Part shown: in pieces, positions 35,601 through 46,995 of the stretch | Numbering within the stretch: position 1 is the first letter of the stretch | Layout: the number at the start of each line of letters is the position of its first letter | DNA from: Steinernema hermaphroditum | Taxonomy: Eukaryota > Nematoda > Chromadorea > Rhabditida > Steinernematidae | Assembly: GCA_030435675.1 (NCBI GenBank) | Contig: CM059624.1 | Location: forward strand, 3,496,769 to 3,560,768 | DNA length: 64,000 bases | Direction of reading: 5' to 3' | Position numbers and translations under genes: made by a program | Notes under the pieces: model-generated | Databases searched by the model: none | Told to the model about the DNA's origin: nothing | Seen by the model: the letters and a program-made list of their open reading frames with translations, nothing else

Positions 35601-37715
35601 ACAGTCCCCGATCCATCTGTATCTGAAGGGACCTGACGCGAACGGAGACGAATGCGTCATTGAGCTGAGCGACGACAATCTGGCTCTGTTCGTCTACCTC
35701 CAGGAGATCTACTTGTCCGTTCTGACATCGCAGAAGGACAAGCTTAGAAGAATCTGGGACCCTACCTACACCCTTATCTACTCAAGTGCTCCCTTAAAGG
35801 ATGTCCGGAATCTAATTAGCCTTAGTGACCGTGAGGCACCGATTAAGTCGAAGAATCCCCTTGTTGATGGCGCCCTCAAGGCTCTCTCCAACGTGGAAAA
35901 GCTCTTTGAAACCTATCGGGACATTAGTCTTTCCTCCAGTGCATTTATCAGTGAGAAGCTGACCCAAAAGCTTATCCAGGAACTGTCCGACCCACTTCTT
36001 GTCTCGTCGAACGCCCTTCCCAGATGGTGCGGCTACTTGGTCAACAGCTATCCGTTCCTGTTTTCTGCCGAAACACGCAATATGCATCTCAAAGCTACTG
36101 CCTTCGGAACCTCCCGGGCGATCGTTTGGCTCCAATCGAGAAGAGACGAGATGTTGGCGCTGAATAGGGGAGGCAACACGAGCGGATCAGGCATCGCCGG
36201 GCCTAGAAGGGATGACCACTATGCCGAGTTTAGGATTGGACGAATCAAACACGAGAGGATCAAGGTAAATAGCTTTCATTTTTTCTTAAGCTAGTTACTT
36301 CTTAGGTCCCCCGCAGCGACGAAATGCTCATGGACACTGCCGTCCGCGTTCTCAAGTTCCATGCCGCCCGGAAATCGGTCCTCGAAATCCAGTACCAAGG
36401 CGAAGAAGGCACAGGCCTGGGCCCGACCCTCGAGTTCTACGCCCTGGTTGCCGCCGAGTTCCAGCGCAAATCCCTAGCGATGTGGTTCTGCGACGACTAC
36501 GAATCGTCGGAAACGGGACTCGACCTCGGCGAGGGCATGAAGCCGCCCGGCTACTACGTCCGCCGTCCCGGTGGCCTCTTCCCGGCCCCCATCCCGGTCA
36601 ACACCAAAGAGAGCGACACCGCCTGCGAGTATTTCCACCTTCTCGGCATTTTCTTGGCCAAGGTGCTCCAAGACGGGCGTCTCGTCGATCTGCCCATCTC
36701 CATTCCCTTCTTGAAGCTTCTCGTCAACAGCGCCGTCACCGACAGTTCCAACCCAGATCTGAGCGGTCTGCTCACCGTCGACGACCTGGAAGTCATCCAT
36801 CCTCCAAAGGCTCGCTTCCTGAAACAACTCGCAGAGTTCGTTGCCAAGGCGAAGACGCTGAGCGCAGAAGAAGTGGAGCATCTGACGATGGCCTTCCACG
36901 AAGACTCGCAGTGTAGAATTGACGATCTCTGCCTGACGTTCGCCGTCGATCCGCCATCGAAGCAATTCACCTACGGTTCGGTCGATCTCATTCCCAACGG
37001 ATCTGAAGTTTTGGTCACCAATCACAATGTTGGAGATTATTTGGACGCCTGCCTGAAGTTCTACTTGGACGATGGTATCAGAGCTCAGGTACGTGCCCAA
37101 GAGAGCCTCTCACAATCGACACTAAAGAATCGCTGAAAAGTAGCCTAAAACTGAACAAAATCTTTTCCAGGTTCTCGCCTTCCGCGAAGGCTTCGACCTC
37201 GTCTTCCCACTCAGCTCCCTCCGTTCCTTTGCTCCAGCTGAGCTCCAGGTAACGCCACCCTCTCCACATCCTTCCCTACCATTTCCTTTATCTAGACACT
37301 GCTCTTCGGCGAACAGTGCCCCGAGTGGACACGCGAGGACCTGCTCAAGTACACAGAGCCCAAGCTTGGCTACGCCAAAGACTCACCCGGCTTCCTCCGC
37401 TTTGTCGACGTTCTAGTCGATATGAACGCCTCGGAAAGGAAGGCGTTCCTGCAATTCACCACTGGATGCTCATCACTGCCTCCAGGTAAGATCCACGATC
37501 CCGCGAACGAAGATGACACTGATCTTACTGTAGGCGGTTTGGCGAATCTGCACCCTCGACTGACCGTTGTACGCAAAGTGGACAGCGACGACGGCACGTA
37601 CCCATCAGTGAACACCTGCGTGCACTACCTGAAGCTGCCCGAGTATAGCAGCAAGGAAATTCTCCGCGAGCGGCTACTCGCCGCCACCAACGAGAAGGGA
37701 TTCCATCTCAACTGA
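29647..37715 (+). CDS. hecd-1: HECTD1-type HECT E3 ubiquitin ligase
   Basis: Nineteen exons: 29647-29718, 29773-30180, 30259-30629, 30675-30832, 30888-31307, 31355-31671, 31716-32252, 32298-32699, 32743-32898, 32941-33343, 33392-33563, 33611-34123, 34202-34358, 34401-34584, 34655-36264, 36306-37088, 37171-37248, 37296-37485, 37534-37715. They sum to 2370 codons plus stop, in frame throughout (the human protein is about 2610). Domain order matches HECTD1: helical N-terminal repeats, ankyrin repeats (about 375-455, [20 protein letters not shown] and [13 protein letters not shown]), a Sad1/UNC-like discoidin fold (about 1139-1245, [20 protein letters not shown]), an acidic disordered stretch, and a C-terminal HECT domain. 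The thioester Cys is at about residue 2339 in [12 protein letters not shown] (codon 37617-37619). No MIB/HERC2 domain is seen after the discoidin fold. It transfers ubiquitin from E2 to substrates in the cytosol. Confidence 0.95.
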
Positions 37716-38095
<380 letters not shown>

Positions 38096-38189
38096 TAGAC
38101 TTTAAAGAGAAGAGCGATTTGGGGATCACTGAAGAATCTTTAAAAATTTATGATGTTCTTTGATTTATCGGTACAGTGATTAGCGAAGT

Positions 38190-38432
38190 TTAGAACGTAA
38201 TGAGGAAAGTTATTTTCTGGCCAGTGATGGTGGCAGAATCCTTCTTTTCAGCAACGATCTTGTCGATTGCGGCCTGGAGTTCTTCCTTGGAATCGACGGT
38301 AATGATCTTGTCGGGAGTAGGAAGGCTGTGCAGATCGAGCTCATTTCCCGACTGAGGGCCCCAGGTCCAGATCTTCGAAAAGCCGACGGCGGCAATAGCG
38401 AAGAAGATGAAGAGGTGAGGGAGGCGAGCCAT
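38190..38432 (-). CDS. MARL secreted peptide A (unknown family)
   Basis: Single exon, 80 residues. The signal peptide MARLPHLFIFFAIAAVGFS is followed by a mature region of about 61 residues without Cys: KIWTWGPQSGNELDLHSLP, TPDKIITVDSKEELQ, a charged helix AAIDKIVAEKKD, and a hydrophobic end QKITFLITF. The predicted layout is strand-helix-strand. Five paralogues lie within 16 kb. I do not recognise the family. A TATAAAG box lies about 43 nt before the ATG, and no trans-splice acceptor is evident. A tRNA-Pro follows on the same strand. Confidence 0.8.
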   Translation of the reverse strand: MARLPHLFIFFAIAAVGFSKIWTWGPQSGNELDLHSLPTPDKIITVDSKEELQAAIDKIVAEKKDSATITGQKITFLITF

Positions 38433-38474
38433 TGTCGATTGGACAGTTGGTGAAGAAGAGCACGCTGAGAGTGG

Positions 38475-38481
38475 CTTTATA
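38475..38481 (-). promoter_or_regulatory. TATA box of peptide A
   Basis: TATAAAG on the minus strand, 43 nt before the ATG. The position is matched in the five paralogues (40-47 nt). Confidence 0.6.
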
Positions 38482-38705
38482 CACATGATTCAAGGACGTG
38501 GTATTGTGTTCCAAATCGTTCTCTGCCGAAGCCAGTGATGCGTTTCAAGGCATAAAGTTTGTGTGCCGAAACTATCCTTTCCCTTTCAATAGAGTTCTGC
38601 ATTGGTAATCCTCTTGGGTGACAGTTCTATGTGTTCAGCTTGAAGAACGTTCATGAAATCTGGCATTTCAGTGCCAGATTTCAAAATTTGTCCTTGACGG
38701 GATAG

Positions 38706-38713
38706 TACATAAA
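38706..38713 (+). promoter_or_regulatory. TATA-like box of peptide B
   Basis: TACATAAA, 42 nt before the ATG at 38755, the same spacing as in the other copies. It is weaker than the consensus. Confidence 0.5.
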
Positions 38714-38754
38714 CGTGACACATCAGGTCCTCTTCACCAACTGTCCAATCGACA

Positions 38755-39000
38755 ATGGCTCGCCTCACTTACCTCTTCCTCTTCTTCGGCTTCGTGGCCG
38801 TCTGCTACCCTAGAAAGATCTACACGTTCAACGCCGAGATCCCGAATGAGCTCGATATGCACAGCCTTCCCACTCCCGACAAGATCATCACTGTCGATTC
38901 CAAGGAAGAACTCCAGGCCGCAGTCGACAAGATCGTTGCTGAAAAGAAGGATTCTGCCACCATCACTGGCCAGAAAATAACTTTCCTCATTTCGTTCTAA
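38755..39000 (+). CDS. MARL secreted peptide B
   Basis: Single exon, 81 residues. Signal MARLTYLFLFFGFVAVCYP, then RKIYTFNAEIPNELDMHSLP and a C-terminal half nearly identical to peptide A: TPDKIITVDSKEELQ, AAVDKIVAEKKD, QKITFLISF. The N-terminal mature strand differs from A (YTFNAEIP versus WTWGPQSG), so change is concentrated at the exposed end of the mature peptide. Head-to-head with A, and followed 129 nt downstream by tRNA-Pro on the same strand. Function unknown. Confidence 0.8.
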   Translation: MARLTYLFLFFGFVAVCYPRKIYTFNAEIPNELDMHSLPTPDKIITVDSKEELQAAVDKIVAEKKDSATITGQKITFLISF

Positions 39001-39088
39001 ACTTCGCTAATCACTGTACCGATAAATCAAAGAACAGCATCAATTTTTAAAGATTCTTCAGTGATCCCCAAGTCGCTCTTCTCTTTAA

Positions 39089-39840
<752 letters not shown>

Positions 39841-41286
39841 ATGGCTCTGTTCGCTAACGCATCCCGCGAAGGTCTCACTAATTTAAGCCACTTGGTTGAG
39901 TTCAAGGCAGGCCGATCAACGCTTGAGCCAGGATCAACGCCCGAGAAGCGGAAGGTGGTCAGTGACAAGACCAAAGGCTTCGTGATCATCAAGCAGTCCA
40001 GCGACCAGTTGCTTCACTTCATCTGGAAGAACCGCGAGACGAACACTATCGTGGATGTATATATGCAGTCAAGCACATTGGATGAGATGTGACTTCGTTC
40101 ATTTCAGGATTTGATCATCTTCCCCGGCGACACCGAATTCCTGAAGGTCAAGGAGTGCACCGACGGTCGCGTCTTCATGCTTAAATTCAAGAGCAATAAC
40201 GAACGCCGGTTGTTCTGGATGCAAGACAACAAAGCAGACAAAGATGATGTACTTGTGAAGACGGTATTATACTATGCGGAGATATAAGACTAGTAGTTAT
40301 CTTTGTCTGTTGCAGGTGAATGACATCCTGAACCGTCCCCCAAACACCCGTGCCGGTGGCCGTGGAGGCACCGCGGAGCGCGCTGGAGGCCTCCGGGCGA
40401 GTCTGTCGGCCCTCGGAAGTGGCGGCGAAGGCATGGGAGCGCTGAGCAGCTTCAGCGAGAACGAGCTCATGGAATTGCTGCAACTGATGCATACCACCGG
40501 CACTAGCGGGTCGTCAGCCGACGCACTAGTTTCGTCGACTATTGGTGGCAGCACCGACGAGACAGCAGGAACACCAGCGACCGGAGCAGCGGGTGCCGGC
40601 ACTGGAAAAGTGAAGCTCTCGGATTTGCAATCTATCCTGAGCCAGATGGACGGAAAGAAAACAGAAGGAGGTGCGCGGCAACACTTTCTGGACTGAGATT
40701 TTATGGTGTTTATTGTAGGTGCTGCGGTTGCCGGAACGTCCCGAGGACCACAACCTTCGCTGACGGATGTGTTCAAGTCGTCAAATGTCATCGAAACTGT
40801 GAAGGCGAACGAGGAGCGCCTCATCCCCCACCTTCCCAGTGAAGCTCCCATCAAGGCCGATAGGGATGAGCTGAACATGACTATCTTGACGCCCCAGTTC
40901 CAACAAGCTGCATCGTTCTTTGGCGCTGCATTCCAAACCGGGCAGATGGGGCCTGTGCTGGAGCAGTTCGGATGCAGTGAGAATGTTCGTGCCGCGGCTG
41001 CGACCGGCGATCTGCTCCTGTTCGCGAAGAAGTTGACTGAAGATGAGCGCGGGGAGCCGTTCCAGGAAGAACGGGCTAAGCCGAAGGAAGAACCAGCGGC
41101 TGACGTGGAAATGACGCGTAAGTGGTGCTATGCGCTGATTGCACACTAATAGCTTCCATTGTAGCTGCTGAGGTGGACGCACAAATCAACCGCGAGGCTG
41201 AGGCCGAAGAAACTACCGAATCCGCCCTCAAAGAACCCGACGCGAAGCGCAACAAAACCACTGACGATAACATGGAACTTGACTAA
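39841..41286 (+). CDS. ADRM1: ADRM1 / Rpn13, proteasomal ubiquitin receptor
   Basis: Five exons: 39841-40056, 40108-40263, 40316-40670, 40719-41117, 41165-41286, giving 415 codons plus stop (the human protein is 407). The N-terminal Pru domain (about 15-125) shows [44 protein letters not shown] and [18 protein letters not shown], the set that binds ubiquitin and docks to Rpn2 in the 19S cap. A Gly/Ser/Ala-rich linker follows. A C-terminal DEUBAD domain (about 255-350), with [20 protein letters not shown] and [20 protein letters not shown], binds the deubiquitinase Uch37. The tail is acidic and lysine-rich. TTTCAG lies 4 nt before the ATG. Confidence 0.95.
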
Positions 41287-42222
41287 ATATATGATGATGT
41301 TCCCTTGTAAATGAGTCCTGCCTGCATATAAATTATTTAAGCGCGTGATCGGTTTCTTAGCTTTGGGATGGTTTGGTTGATCTCGGTTGAATTTGTCAGG
41401 TTTGAGGTGTTCGCTGTTGGACTGGTTTCTTTATTCAAGTAAATGATCTATGGAGGGCGAAAGCTGTCAGATGGCCGGAAGCATCGGCCTTATATATGTG
41501 TGTGTTGGGAAGTTTTTGTGAGTTTTGGGGGTGTCGTTTGGGGGGTGTGGTTTGGTGTGTTTGGGGTGAAATTTTGTATGAATAATCCTTAGGGGCGCAA
41601 TTTTTTTTTAGTAAAAAAAATTTTTCAAAATCGTGCCGGGACCTGGAGATATGGCCCATTTTAGGCAAAATCAATAAAAAATCGATTTTTTTTGCAGGAA
41701 AAAATGTTGCGGAGTAAGTTTTTGGTGCGTATTGTAGCGCGTCGAAATCTCCACAAATTCTATCGAACAGATTTTCGAGAAAAAATTTAGAAAAAAAGAA
41801 AAAAAATATTTTCGGAAAAAAACGTCCTCCGTTCAAAACCCTACTCCTCTCTGGATTTTCGTTTGTTCTGCGTGAGCTTGGTATCAAACGAAAGCTGAAT
41901 AAATTCCGCAGAGGGTAGTTGTGGCGGATTTTTGAATTTCGAGTTTGTTTTCGAGAAATCAACGAATTAAATTTTGGTGCGATTTTTGGTGAGGAAGTTC
42001 GTGGATTGCGAAAGCGATACCACGGGTCCCGACGCGATTCGCCTGTGCCGCAGTGGGAGGGGAGCAAGTTGCGGACGAGCGAGCGAGCGAAGCGAGCGTC
42101 AACCTGTTGCGCAGTTGCTTTCCACTTTTTCCACAACTTTCACCCAGTTAACCTGTCGCACAGCGCACCAGGCTAGTATCTACTTATAAGTGATCAGCAC
42201 TAAGAGTCGTAGTGACTGAGGC
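41287..42222. other. low-complexity AT/GT-rich interval
   Basis: Contains a G/T-rich tract (41500-41580), long A and T runs (41610-41820) and a GAGCGAGCGAAGCGAGCG tract near 42080. A 233-codon minus frame spans it, but its Lys/Phe/Pro-biased content follows base composition. It is probably a decayed repeat rather than a gene. Confidence 0.5.
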
Positions 42223-42471
42223 TTAGAATGTAATAAGACGAATAAGACGTTGGGCTTCTATGGTGGCATCTTTCTTTTCAGCTTCGATGTTCTCAACAGC
42301 CTCTTTGGGTTCATCCTCCAAGTTTGCCGCAACGATCTTTTCGAGAGCCGGAAGGTTGTGAAGATCGAGTTCGTTAGGGGCTTCGGCGTTGAACACGACG
42401 ATGTAAACCGGCTTGGAGAGCGAGAAGGCGACGAAGGTGGTGAGGAGGAGAAGGGCAGTGAGGCGAGCCAT
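42223..42471 (-). CDS. MARL secreted peptide C
   Basis: Single exon, 82 residues. Signal MARLTALLLLTTFVAFSLS, then KPVYIVVFNAEAPNELDLHN, LPALEKIVAANLEDEPKEAV, a Lys/Glu helix and a hydrophobic end RLIRLITF. Its gene and about 250 nt of upstream sequence are a near copy of peptide F (53629) in inverted orientation. The core motif EKIVTVNSKDE of F is altered here to EKIVAANLEDE. TATATAAA lies 47 nt before the ATG (42518-42525). No tRNA is beside it, unlike the other five copies. Confidence 0.8.
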   Translation of the reverse strand: MARLTALLLLTTFVAFSLSKPVYIVVFNAEAPNELDLHNLPALEKIVAANLEDEPKEAVENIEAEKKDATIEAQRLIRLITF

Positions 42472-42517
42472 GGCTGAATGGAAGAAGCAGGTGAAGGGAC
42501 AGGGTATCCATGACGGG

Positions 42518-42525
42518 TTTATATA
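42518..42525 (-). promoter_or_regulatory. TATA box of peptide C
   Basis: TATATAAA on the minus strand, followed by CCCGTCATGGATACCCTGTC exactly as at peptide F. Confidence 0.65.
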
Positions 42526-42911
42526 GCGTTGAGGGAATCGTGCAGAATTGGAATTCAGCAACAGAAGATTAACTTCACGATTGAGATCTTTTTCCAAAAG
42601 CCGATTATCACCTTTTTGGTCATGCAGAGTCACAAAGCTCGACTTTTTGGAATTTGTTGAATGTTCTCTGAATCGATCAAAATGTGCTCGAACCATGAAA
42701 CACAAAAAGTTCTTTCTGCATGGAACTGTCTGTCCATTGAAAGGGACGTTTGAAAGGTCGACAAGGACCCCCTAGTGATTTCCTGGGATCTGGACCAAAT
42801 TTTTTAACGTTCCCTTAACGGTATTTAAACGATGCGATCAGTCAGCTGCTCCCCAGCCAAATTTAGAATATGTCTAGACGTCTAGACCTTAGACTTCGAT
42901 CAACAAGATGT

Positions 42912-42918
42912 TATAAAA
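42912..42918 (+). promoter_or_regulatory. TATA box of peptide D
   Basis: TATAAAA, 40 nt before the ATG at 42952. Confidence 0.55.
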
Positions 42919-42951
42919 CCATTGAAACCGAACTCAGCCAAACAAGTGTCA

Positions 42952-43203
42952 ATGGCCCGTCTCACCTACCTTCTTCTGCTCTCTGCCCTCGTGGCTATCT
43001 CCTTCTCGAAGGTTCTCTTCGTTGTTGTCTCCAGCAATGACGACACCGCCGAGGTTGACCTCAAGAATCTTCCAGCTCCGGACAAGATCATCACCGTGAA
43101 CTCTCCTGCTGGCCTCCAGGGTGCCATCGAGAAAATCGGGACCCAGAACAAAACTTCAACTATTGAGGCCCAGAAGAAGGTCATTTTTATCGTTGGATTG
43201 TGA
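42952..43203 (+). CDS. MARL secreted peptide D
   Basis: Single exon, 83 residues. Signal MARLTYLLLLSALVAISFS, then KVLFVVVSSNDDTAEVDLKN, LPAPDKIITVNSPAGLQ, GAIEKIGTQNKTS and the hydrophobic end QKKVIFIVGL. An in-frame ATG 30 nt upstream would weaken the signal peptide, so the inner ATG is chosen by comparison with the family. AATAAA lies at 43235. The gene faces a tRNA-Gly on the opposite strand, 165 nt beyond its stop. Confidence 0.8.
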   Translation: MARLTYLLLLSALVAISFSKVLFVVVSSNDDTAEVDLKNLPAPDKIITVNSPAGLQGAIEKIGTQNKTSTIEAQKKVIFIVGL

Positions 43204-43234
43204 GCTCAAATTCGAAGATGAGCAATCTGGCTTG

Positions 43235-43240
43235 AATAAA
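43235..43240 (+). terminator. AATAAA poly(A) signal of peptide D
   Basis: 32 nt after the stop codon, followed by a T-rich stretch. Confidence 0.6.
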
Positions 43241-43367
43241 TGATTTTTTTCATGTTAACTTGGGTGATCAGAAGACCTACATAAATGAATACTGTTTTCG
43301 ATTGTTAGTTTTTAAAATTCATTAAGAAAGCAGATAAAGAGAAGAGTTAAAACTTGGGAAAAAGTAA

Positions 43368-43439
43368 TGCGTCTGAGGGGAATCGAACCCCTGTCGATTG
43401 CTTGGAAGGCAACCATGCTGACCATTACACCACAGACGC
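43368..43439 (-). tRNA. tRNA-Gly (TCC), copy 1
   Basis: 72 nt. Acceptor GCGTCTG/CAGACGC, discriminator A, anticodon loop CTTCCAA, T arm GGGGTTCGATTCCCC. Convergent with peptide D. Confidence 0.95.
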
Positions 43440-43661
43440 TACGGTTACCGGCTGTCAGGAATCTTACAACCACTCAATGGCATACATACAGATTATTAAA
43501 GAGTTTCACTTCATACCTCAATGATAAATTGAATTACATCAGAGAAACCCCAGCACACCGCCCTCAAACAACAAAATCTCAAAATTTCATTAAAAGTAAC
43601 AAGGATCAACAAAACATAATAATCGATACGAATATGAACACTTCCTAAAACCGGTTTATCA

Positions 43662-44768
43662 CTACGAAGAAGATCCTTTCGACGTAAGATTTGCGAAGAG
43701 AACAGCCGAGGAAAGCCTGGACGTCAGCTCAAGATGCTCGATATCGTGCGACCACTCGACATTTCCCCAGATCTCCGTTTGGAAGATCTGCTCGAGTCTC
43801 GCCAGTTCGGCACCCTGGTCAGCTCCGATCGAGTGCGACGCGGCAGCCAACGTGATGAGAACACTCTTGACGGCTTCAACGGCATACTGCAGGCCAATCA
43901 ACGTCCAAAAAGGCTGAGACATTAAGTAGTTTTCGAGACGGGCACGCGATTCTTCCGTGATGTATGCGCCTGCAACAAACGGTCTTTGTAGTGGTCTGTC
44001 TAGACATCACAAGCTTGACATAGAGTTAACTCGGACATCGACAAACCGCTTCTTTTCATATAAGCGGTTATAAATGACTGTCTGCATAGTTTACGAGTCT
44101 AGACACCGTCTGAGGTCGGTGCAATTAGCAAAATTTGTTCATTTTCTCGTCAAACAAGCAAATGTCTACTAGACAGACCTCATTCCGAAGCCTAAATCGT
44201 ACCTTCAATGATGCTTCTTGTAGGCCTGATGTCCATCTGATACTCCTTATTAGCCCACTCAATAACTGGAGACCATTTCTGCTCTTGTAGTGCGACAAGC
44301 CTCTCAGGTTGATCAGCAAACGTCAAAATAGTGTCTGTGTCTAGGTACTCAATAATGCTCTGCACCAGGGTTTCTCTGAAACGAAGCACATGATGAAAGT
44401 GGTAATGAGAATGCTGATCTCACTTGCTCTGCTCAAAAGGATTATCCAGCGCTGTGAAAGTCAGACCCGTAAGTCGCATATGCGTCCTATCGATACACTC
44501 CTTCTGAGAATTCCACTCATGGGCAATGGCGTGTGCCAACGATTCTGACTCAACCTAAACTAGTGTGCAAAATGTGACCATAGAAACGAGGTATCGTTAC
44601 CGCAAGGACTTTCTTAGCAGTAGTTCTGAGCTTGCGACCGTCAAGAAGCACTTGATATTGGGGAGCTGCGGAAGAAGAGTCAAGGGCGACGGAAGCTTCT
44701 TTGTAGAATTTGCGCGGCTTGACCAAAGCCGATGCAGAGGCAAAGCGCTTGCTCAGAAGGCTGAGCAT
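43662..44768 (-). CDS. ATPAF2: ATPAF2 / Atp12, F1-ATPase assembly chaperone
   Basis: Four exons on the minus strand: 44768-44601, 44554-44424, 44375-44203, 43969-43662, giving 259 codons plus stop, close to the family length (human 289). It binds the F1 alpha subunit in the mitochondrial matrix during ATP synthase assembly. Family marks include RKFYKEASVAL, YQVLLDGRKLRTTAKK, LAHAIAHEWNSQ, LTFADQPERLVALQEQKW and the C-terminal EIWGNVEWSHDIEHLEL. The first 20 residues (MLSLLSKRFASASALVKPRK) are a typical mitochondrial presequence. GTTTTCAG ends 7 nt before the ATG. Confidence 0.93.
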
Positions 44769-44830
44769 ATTTTCCTGAAAACACGCGGAATGAGTGGCAA
44801 AAGAAACGATGAGAAGTCGCGATAAGTGAA

Positions 44831-44915
44831 TTGTCTAGACACTAAGCACGATCAGACATGAATAGACCACCTAAACACATGCAGCCGTTCGCAAATGAGC
44901 CGTGTCTAGCATGTG
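44831..44915. repeat. TCTAGAC-type upstream element, ATPAF2 copy
   Basis: GTCTAGACACTAAGCACG, then ACATGAATAGACC, then TGCAGCCGTTCGCAAATGA. The same series of words occurs at 50793-50880 upstream of NDUFA6. Both sit about 60-70 nt before the start codon of a mitochondrial gene. Confidence 0.6.
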
Positions 44916-45222
44916 TGTGTGAGCTGCTCACAACCAGACAAGTCAGAAAGTCTCTGATGACTCCTATCAGACTCAACAGACTGGTGAACAAAATCCAAGC
45001 AACACACAGCCAGCGCAATCTGCTAACGAAAATGCTTTCGCCCTTCTAATGACACGGACAACCCACAAACAATCCAATCTTCACCAAACAACTCGAGATT
45101 AACAGTTACCCCTTATGGAGATAAACCGACAGACAACAGATTCACACCAAAACCATCATTTGCACGTTAAGAACATAACAATACTTTATGGAAGTCCAAT
45201 ATTCAACAATGAAATCAACAAA

Positions 45223-45588
45223 TTAGAACTGAATCATCTGTCCTCGCGACTTCTTCTGACCTCCGAGTTCGAAATGCTTGCAGCGCTTGATGGGGAGCTG
45301 CATTCTGTGCTTGCAGTCGGTGCACTCCATACGCAAGACGATCTTCTTGGTAGTCTTGGCCTTCTTACGGAAGATAGGCTTGGTCTGACCACCGAATCCG
45401 GACTGCTTGCGGTCGTAACGACGACGACCTAAACGTGATTTGGTTAGTCAGTGGAACGAGAAGCAGACTGGCTTACCCTGAGCGAAGCTCGATTCTTTAC
45501 CCTTCTTGTATTGAGTTACCTTGTGGTTGGTGTGGCGACGGCACTTGCCAGCACAGAAAGTGCGGCGGGTCTTGGGAATGTTAACCAT
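45223..45588 (-). CDS. RPL36A: 60S ribosomal protein eL42 (RPL36A/RPL44)
   Basis: Two exons on the minus strand: 45588-45477 and 45428-45223, giving 105 codons plus stop, the exact family length. It is part of the large ribosomal subunit near the E site. Recognised by [42 protein letters not shown] and the end [13 protein letters not shown]. The zinc ligands form C-x3-C (FCAGKC) and C-x2-C (ECTDC). The first is the Caenorhabditis form as I recall it, where vertebrates have C-x2-C. CTTTCCAG directly abuts the ATG. Confidence 0.97.
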
Positions 45589-46411
45589 CTGGAAAGGAGA
45601 TGGATAATTACGCTGCTCAACAAGGTTATACACGAGAAAACCTCCCGATCACTGGCACGAAAAATGAACGAAATGAATGACACTGCACTTCGCATTCAAA
45701 TCAGACAACAGCACGACTAGACAGTTTAGCCTAGCATGTAGGATGAAGCTGCAGTAGGTGGACCGGTTGAACTTGCAAAATGGGCTTTCTGAATGCCAGA
45801 CAATCTCAGTCTATGGGTTAGACCGTCAGCGAATAAGGGCAGCACATGCTTGAGCTATACAAGTTCCGTTTACAATCAAACAGCAGCAATTCTAGGCTCA
45901 TTGAATTTTGGATAAATACTTAGCTGCTTAGTCAATCAAGGGAGATTTGCCAGAATAGGTTAGACCGTGCTATGAACAAACTAAACAATCGAGAACAGTA
46001 CCGCCAGAAATTCGAAGTAGATGGCCTAAATTGGCATCACGAAGAATCAACCAAGATATCGATAAATTTTGGTGAAAATCAGTCTAAACACATTCTGCAG
46101 AATATCCGAATTCGGAAACGCCTAAAAATCCGAAAAATTCGGCAACAAAACTCGGTGCAGTTCACTGGAAATTGGAAAAAGCAGAGAGTTCGAACCGACT
46201 GGCGTTTCCAACTACGGTAGCGGAGATCGCGTCGAGACCCAATGACGTTTGTCTGTTCGAAGTTCGATTGAGGCCATTTTGAAGGGCGATTTCGACGGTT
46301 TTTGACGGGAATGTGGAATTTGCGCTGTCAACAGAATATTGAAGCTAAATAAGGCTAAAAATGTCAAAAATTAATCAAGAGCAGCTAAATCGTGAATAAT
46401 CAAAAACGTTC
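45589..46411. other. intergenic, nothing recognised
   Basis: Upstream region of eL42, with a partial TAGACAGTTTAGCCTAGCATG element near 45718. No gene seen. Confidence 0.5.
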
Positions 46412-46483
46412 TGGAGGTATGGGGAATCGAACCCCAGCCCTCTCGCATGCTAAGCGAGCGCTCTACCCCTGAGCTATACCCCC
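46412..46483 (-). tRNA. tRNA-Ala (AGC), copy 2
   Basis: 72 nt. Differs from the 2193 copy at one T-loop position (GGTTCGATTCC). Anticodon loop CTTAGCA. It lies 95 nt from a divergent tRNA-Gly. Confidence 0.95.
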
Positions 46484-46578
46484 AATGAAGAGGCGTCGTC
46501 ACCATGTCACTTTTGGGATTCCAGACGTTGACACACGCCCTCCACCGGATATCTCACTTCTGACAGATGTTATCTATA

Positions 46579-46650
46579 GCGTCTGTGGTGTAATGGTCAG
46601 CATGGTTGCCTTCCAAGCAATCGACAGGGGTTCGATTCCCCTCAGACGCA
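46579..46650 (+). tRNA. tRNA-Gly (TCC), copy 2
   Basis: 72 nt, same sequence as the 43368 copy on the other strand. It is convergent with peptide E, whose stop is 84 nt away. Confidence 0.95.
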
Positions 46651-46734
46651 TAACATTTTGTCCTTTACGAATAAGTCACTTGTAGAATTTATTGCTATAG
46701 AGACTCTTTATGCATTCAAGACGATCAATGGAAA

Positions 46735-46995
46735 TCACATCACAATGAGAATGACTTTTCTCTGGCTTTCCGCAGTTGAATTATCCACTTTTTCCGCCTC
46801 GAATCCCTGTATGGCGTCCATGAGTTCCTCGGTGGAATTGAGGTTCATAACCTCGTCGGGCGTGGGAAGACTCGAGAGATCGAGCTCGTCTCCGTAGGCA
46901 GCGTTGTAGGAGACGATGAAAACGGGCTTCGACACGGAGATGGCCACAAAGGCCACGAAGGCGGTGAGGAGAAGGGCGAGGGTGAGGCGGGCCAT
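46735..46995 (-). CDS. MARL secreted peptide E
   Basis: Single exon, 86 residues. Signal MARLTLALLLTAFVAFVAIS, then KPVFIVSYNAAYGDELDLSS, LPTPDEVMNLNSTEELMDAI, QGFEAEKVDNST and the end QRKVILIVM. This is the most diverged copy, but it keeps the order signal, strand, D-E-L-D-L-x-x-L-P, helix and hydrophobic tail. TATTTAAA lies 44 nt upstream (47039-47046). With its tRNA-Gly it mirrors the peptide D/tRNA-Gly arrangement. Confidence 0.8.
   Translation of the reverse strand: MARLTLALLLTAFVAFVAISVSKPVFIVSYNAAYGDELDLSSLPTPDEVMNLNSTEELMDAIQGFEAEKVDNSTAESQRKVILIVM

Larger units (their letters stand above)
38433..38754. other. shared divergent promoter region of peptides A and B
   Basis: This 322-nt spacer separates two head-to-head peptide genes. 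It holds a TATA-like box for each (38475-38481 and 38706-38713). Other elements are not identified. Confidence 0.6.

Noticed and set aside
34419..37100. Long open frames on the minus strand opposite HECTD1 exons
   Set aside because: They are antisense shadows of high-GC3 HECTD1 coding sequence. The plus-strand chain is in frame over 19 exons and has clear domains.
41435..42136. 233-codon open frame on the minus strand
   Set aside because: It crosses A/T runs and GT-rich tracts and has biased Lys/Phe/Pro/His content, no domain and no splice or promoter support. Low-complexity DNA explains it.
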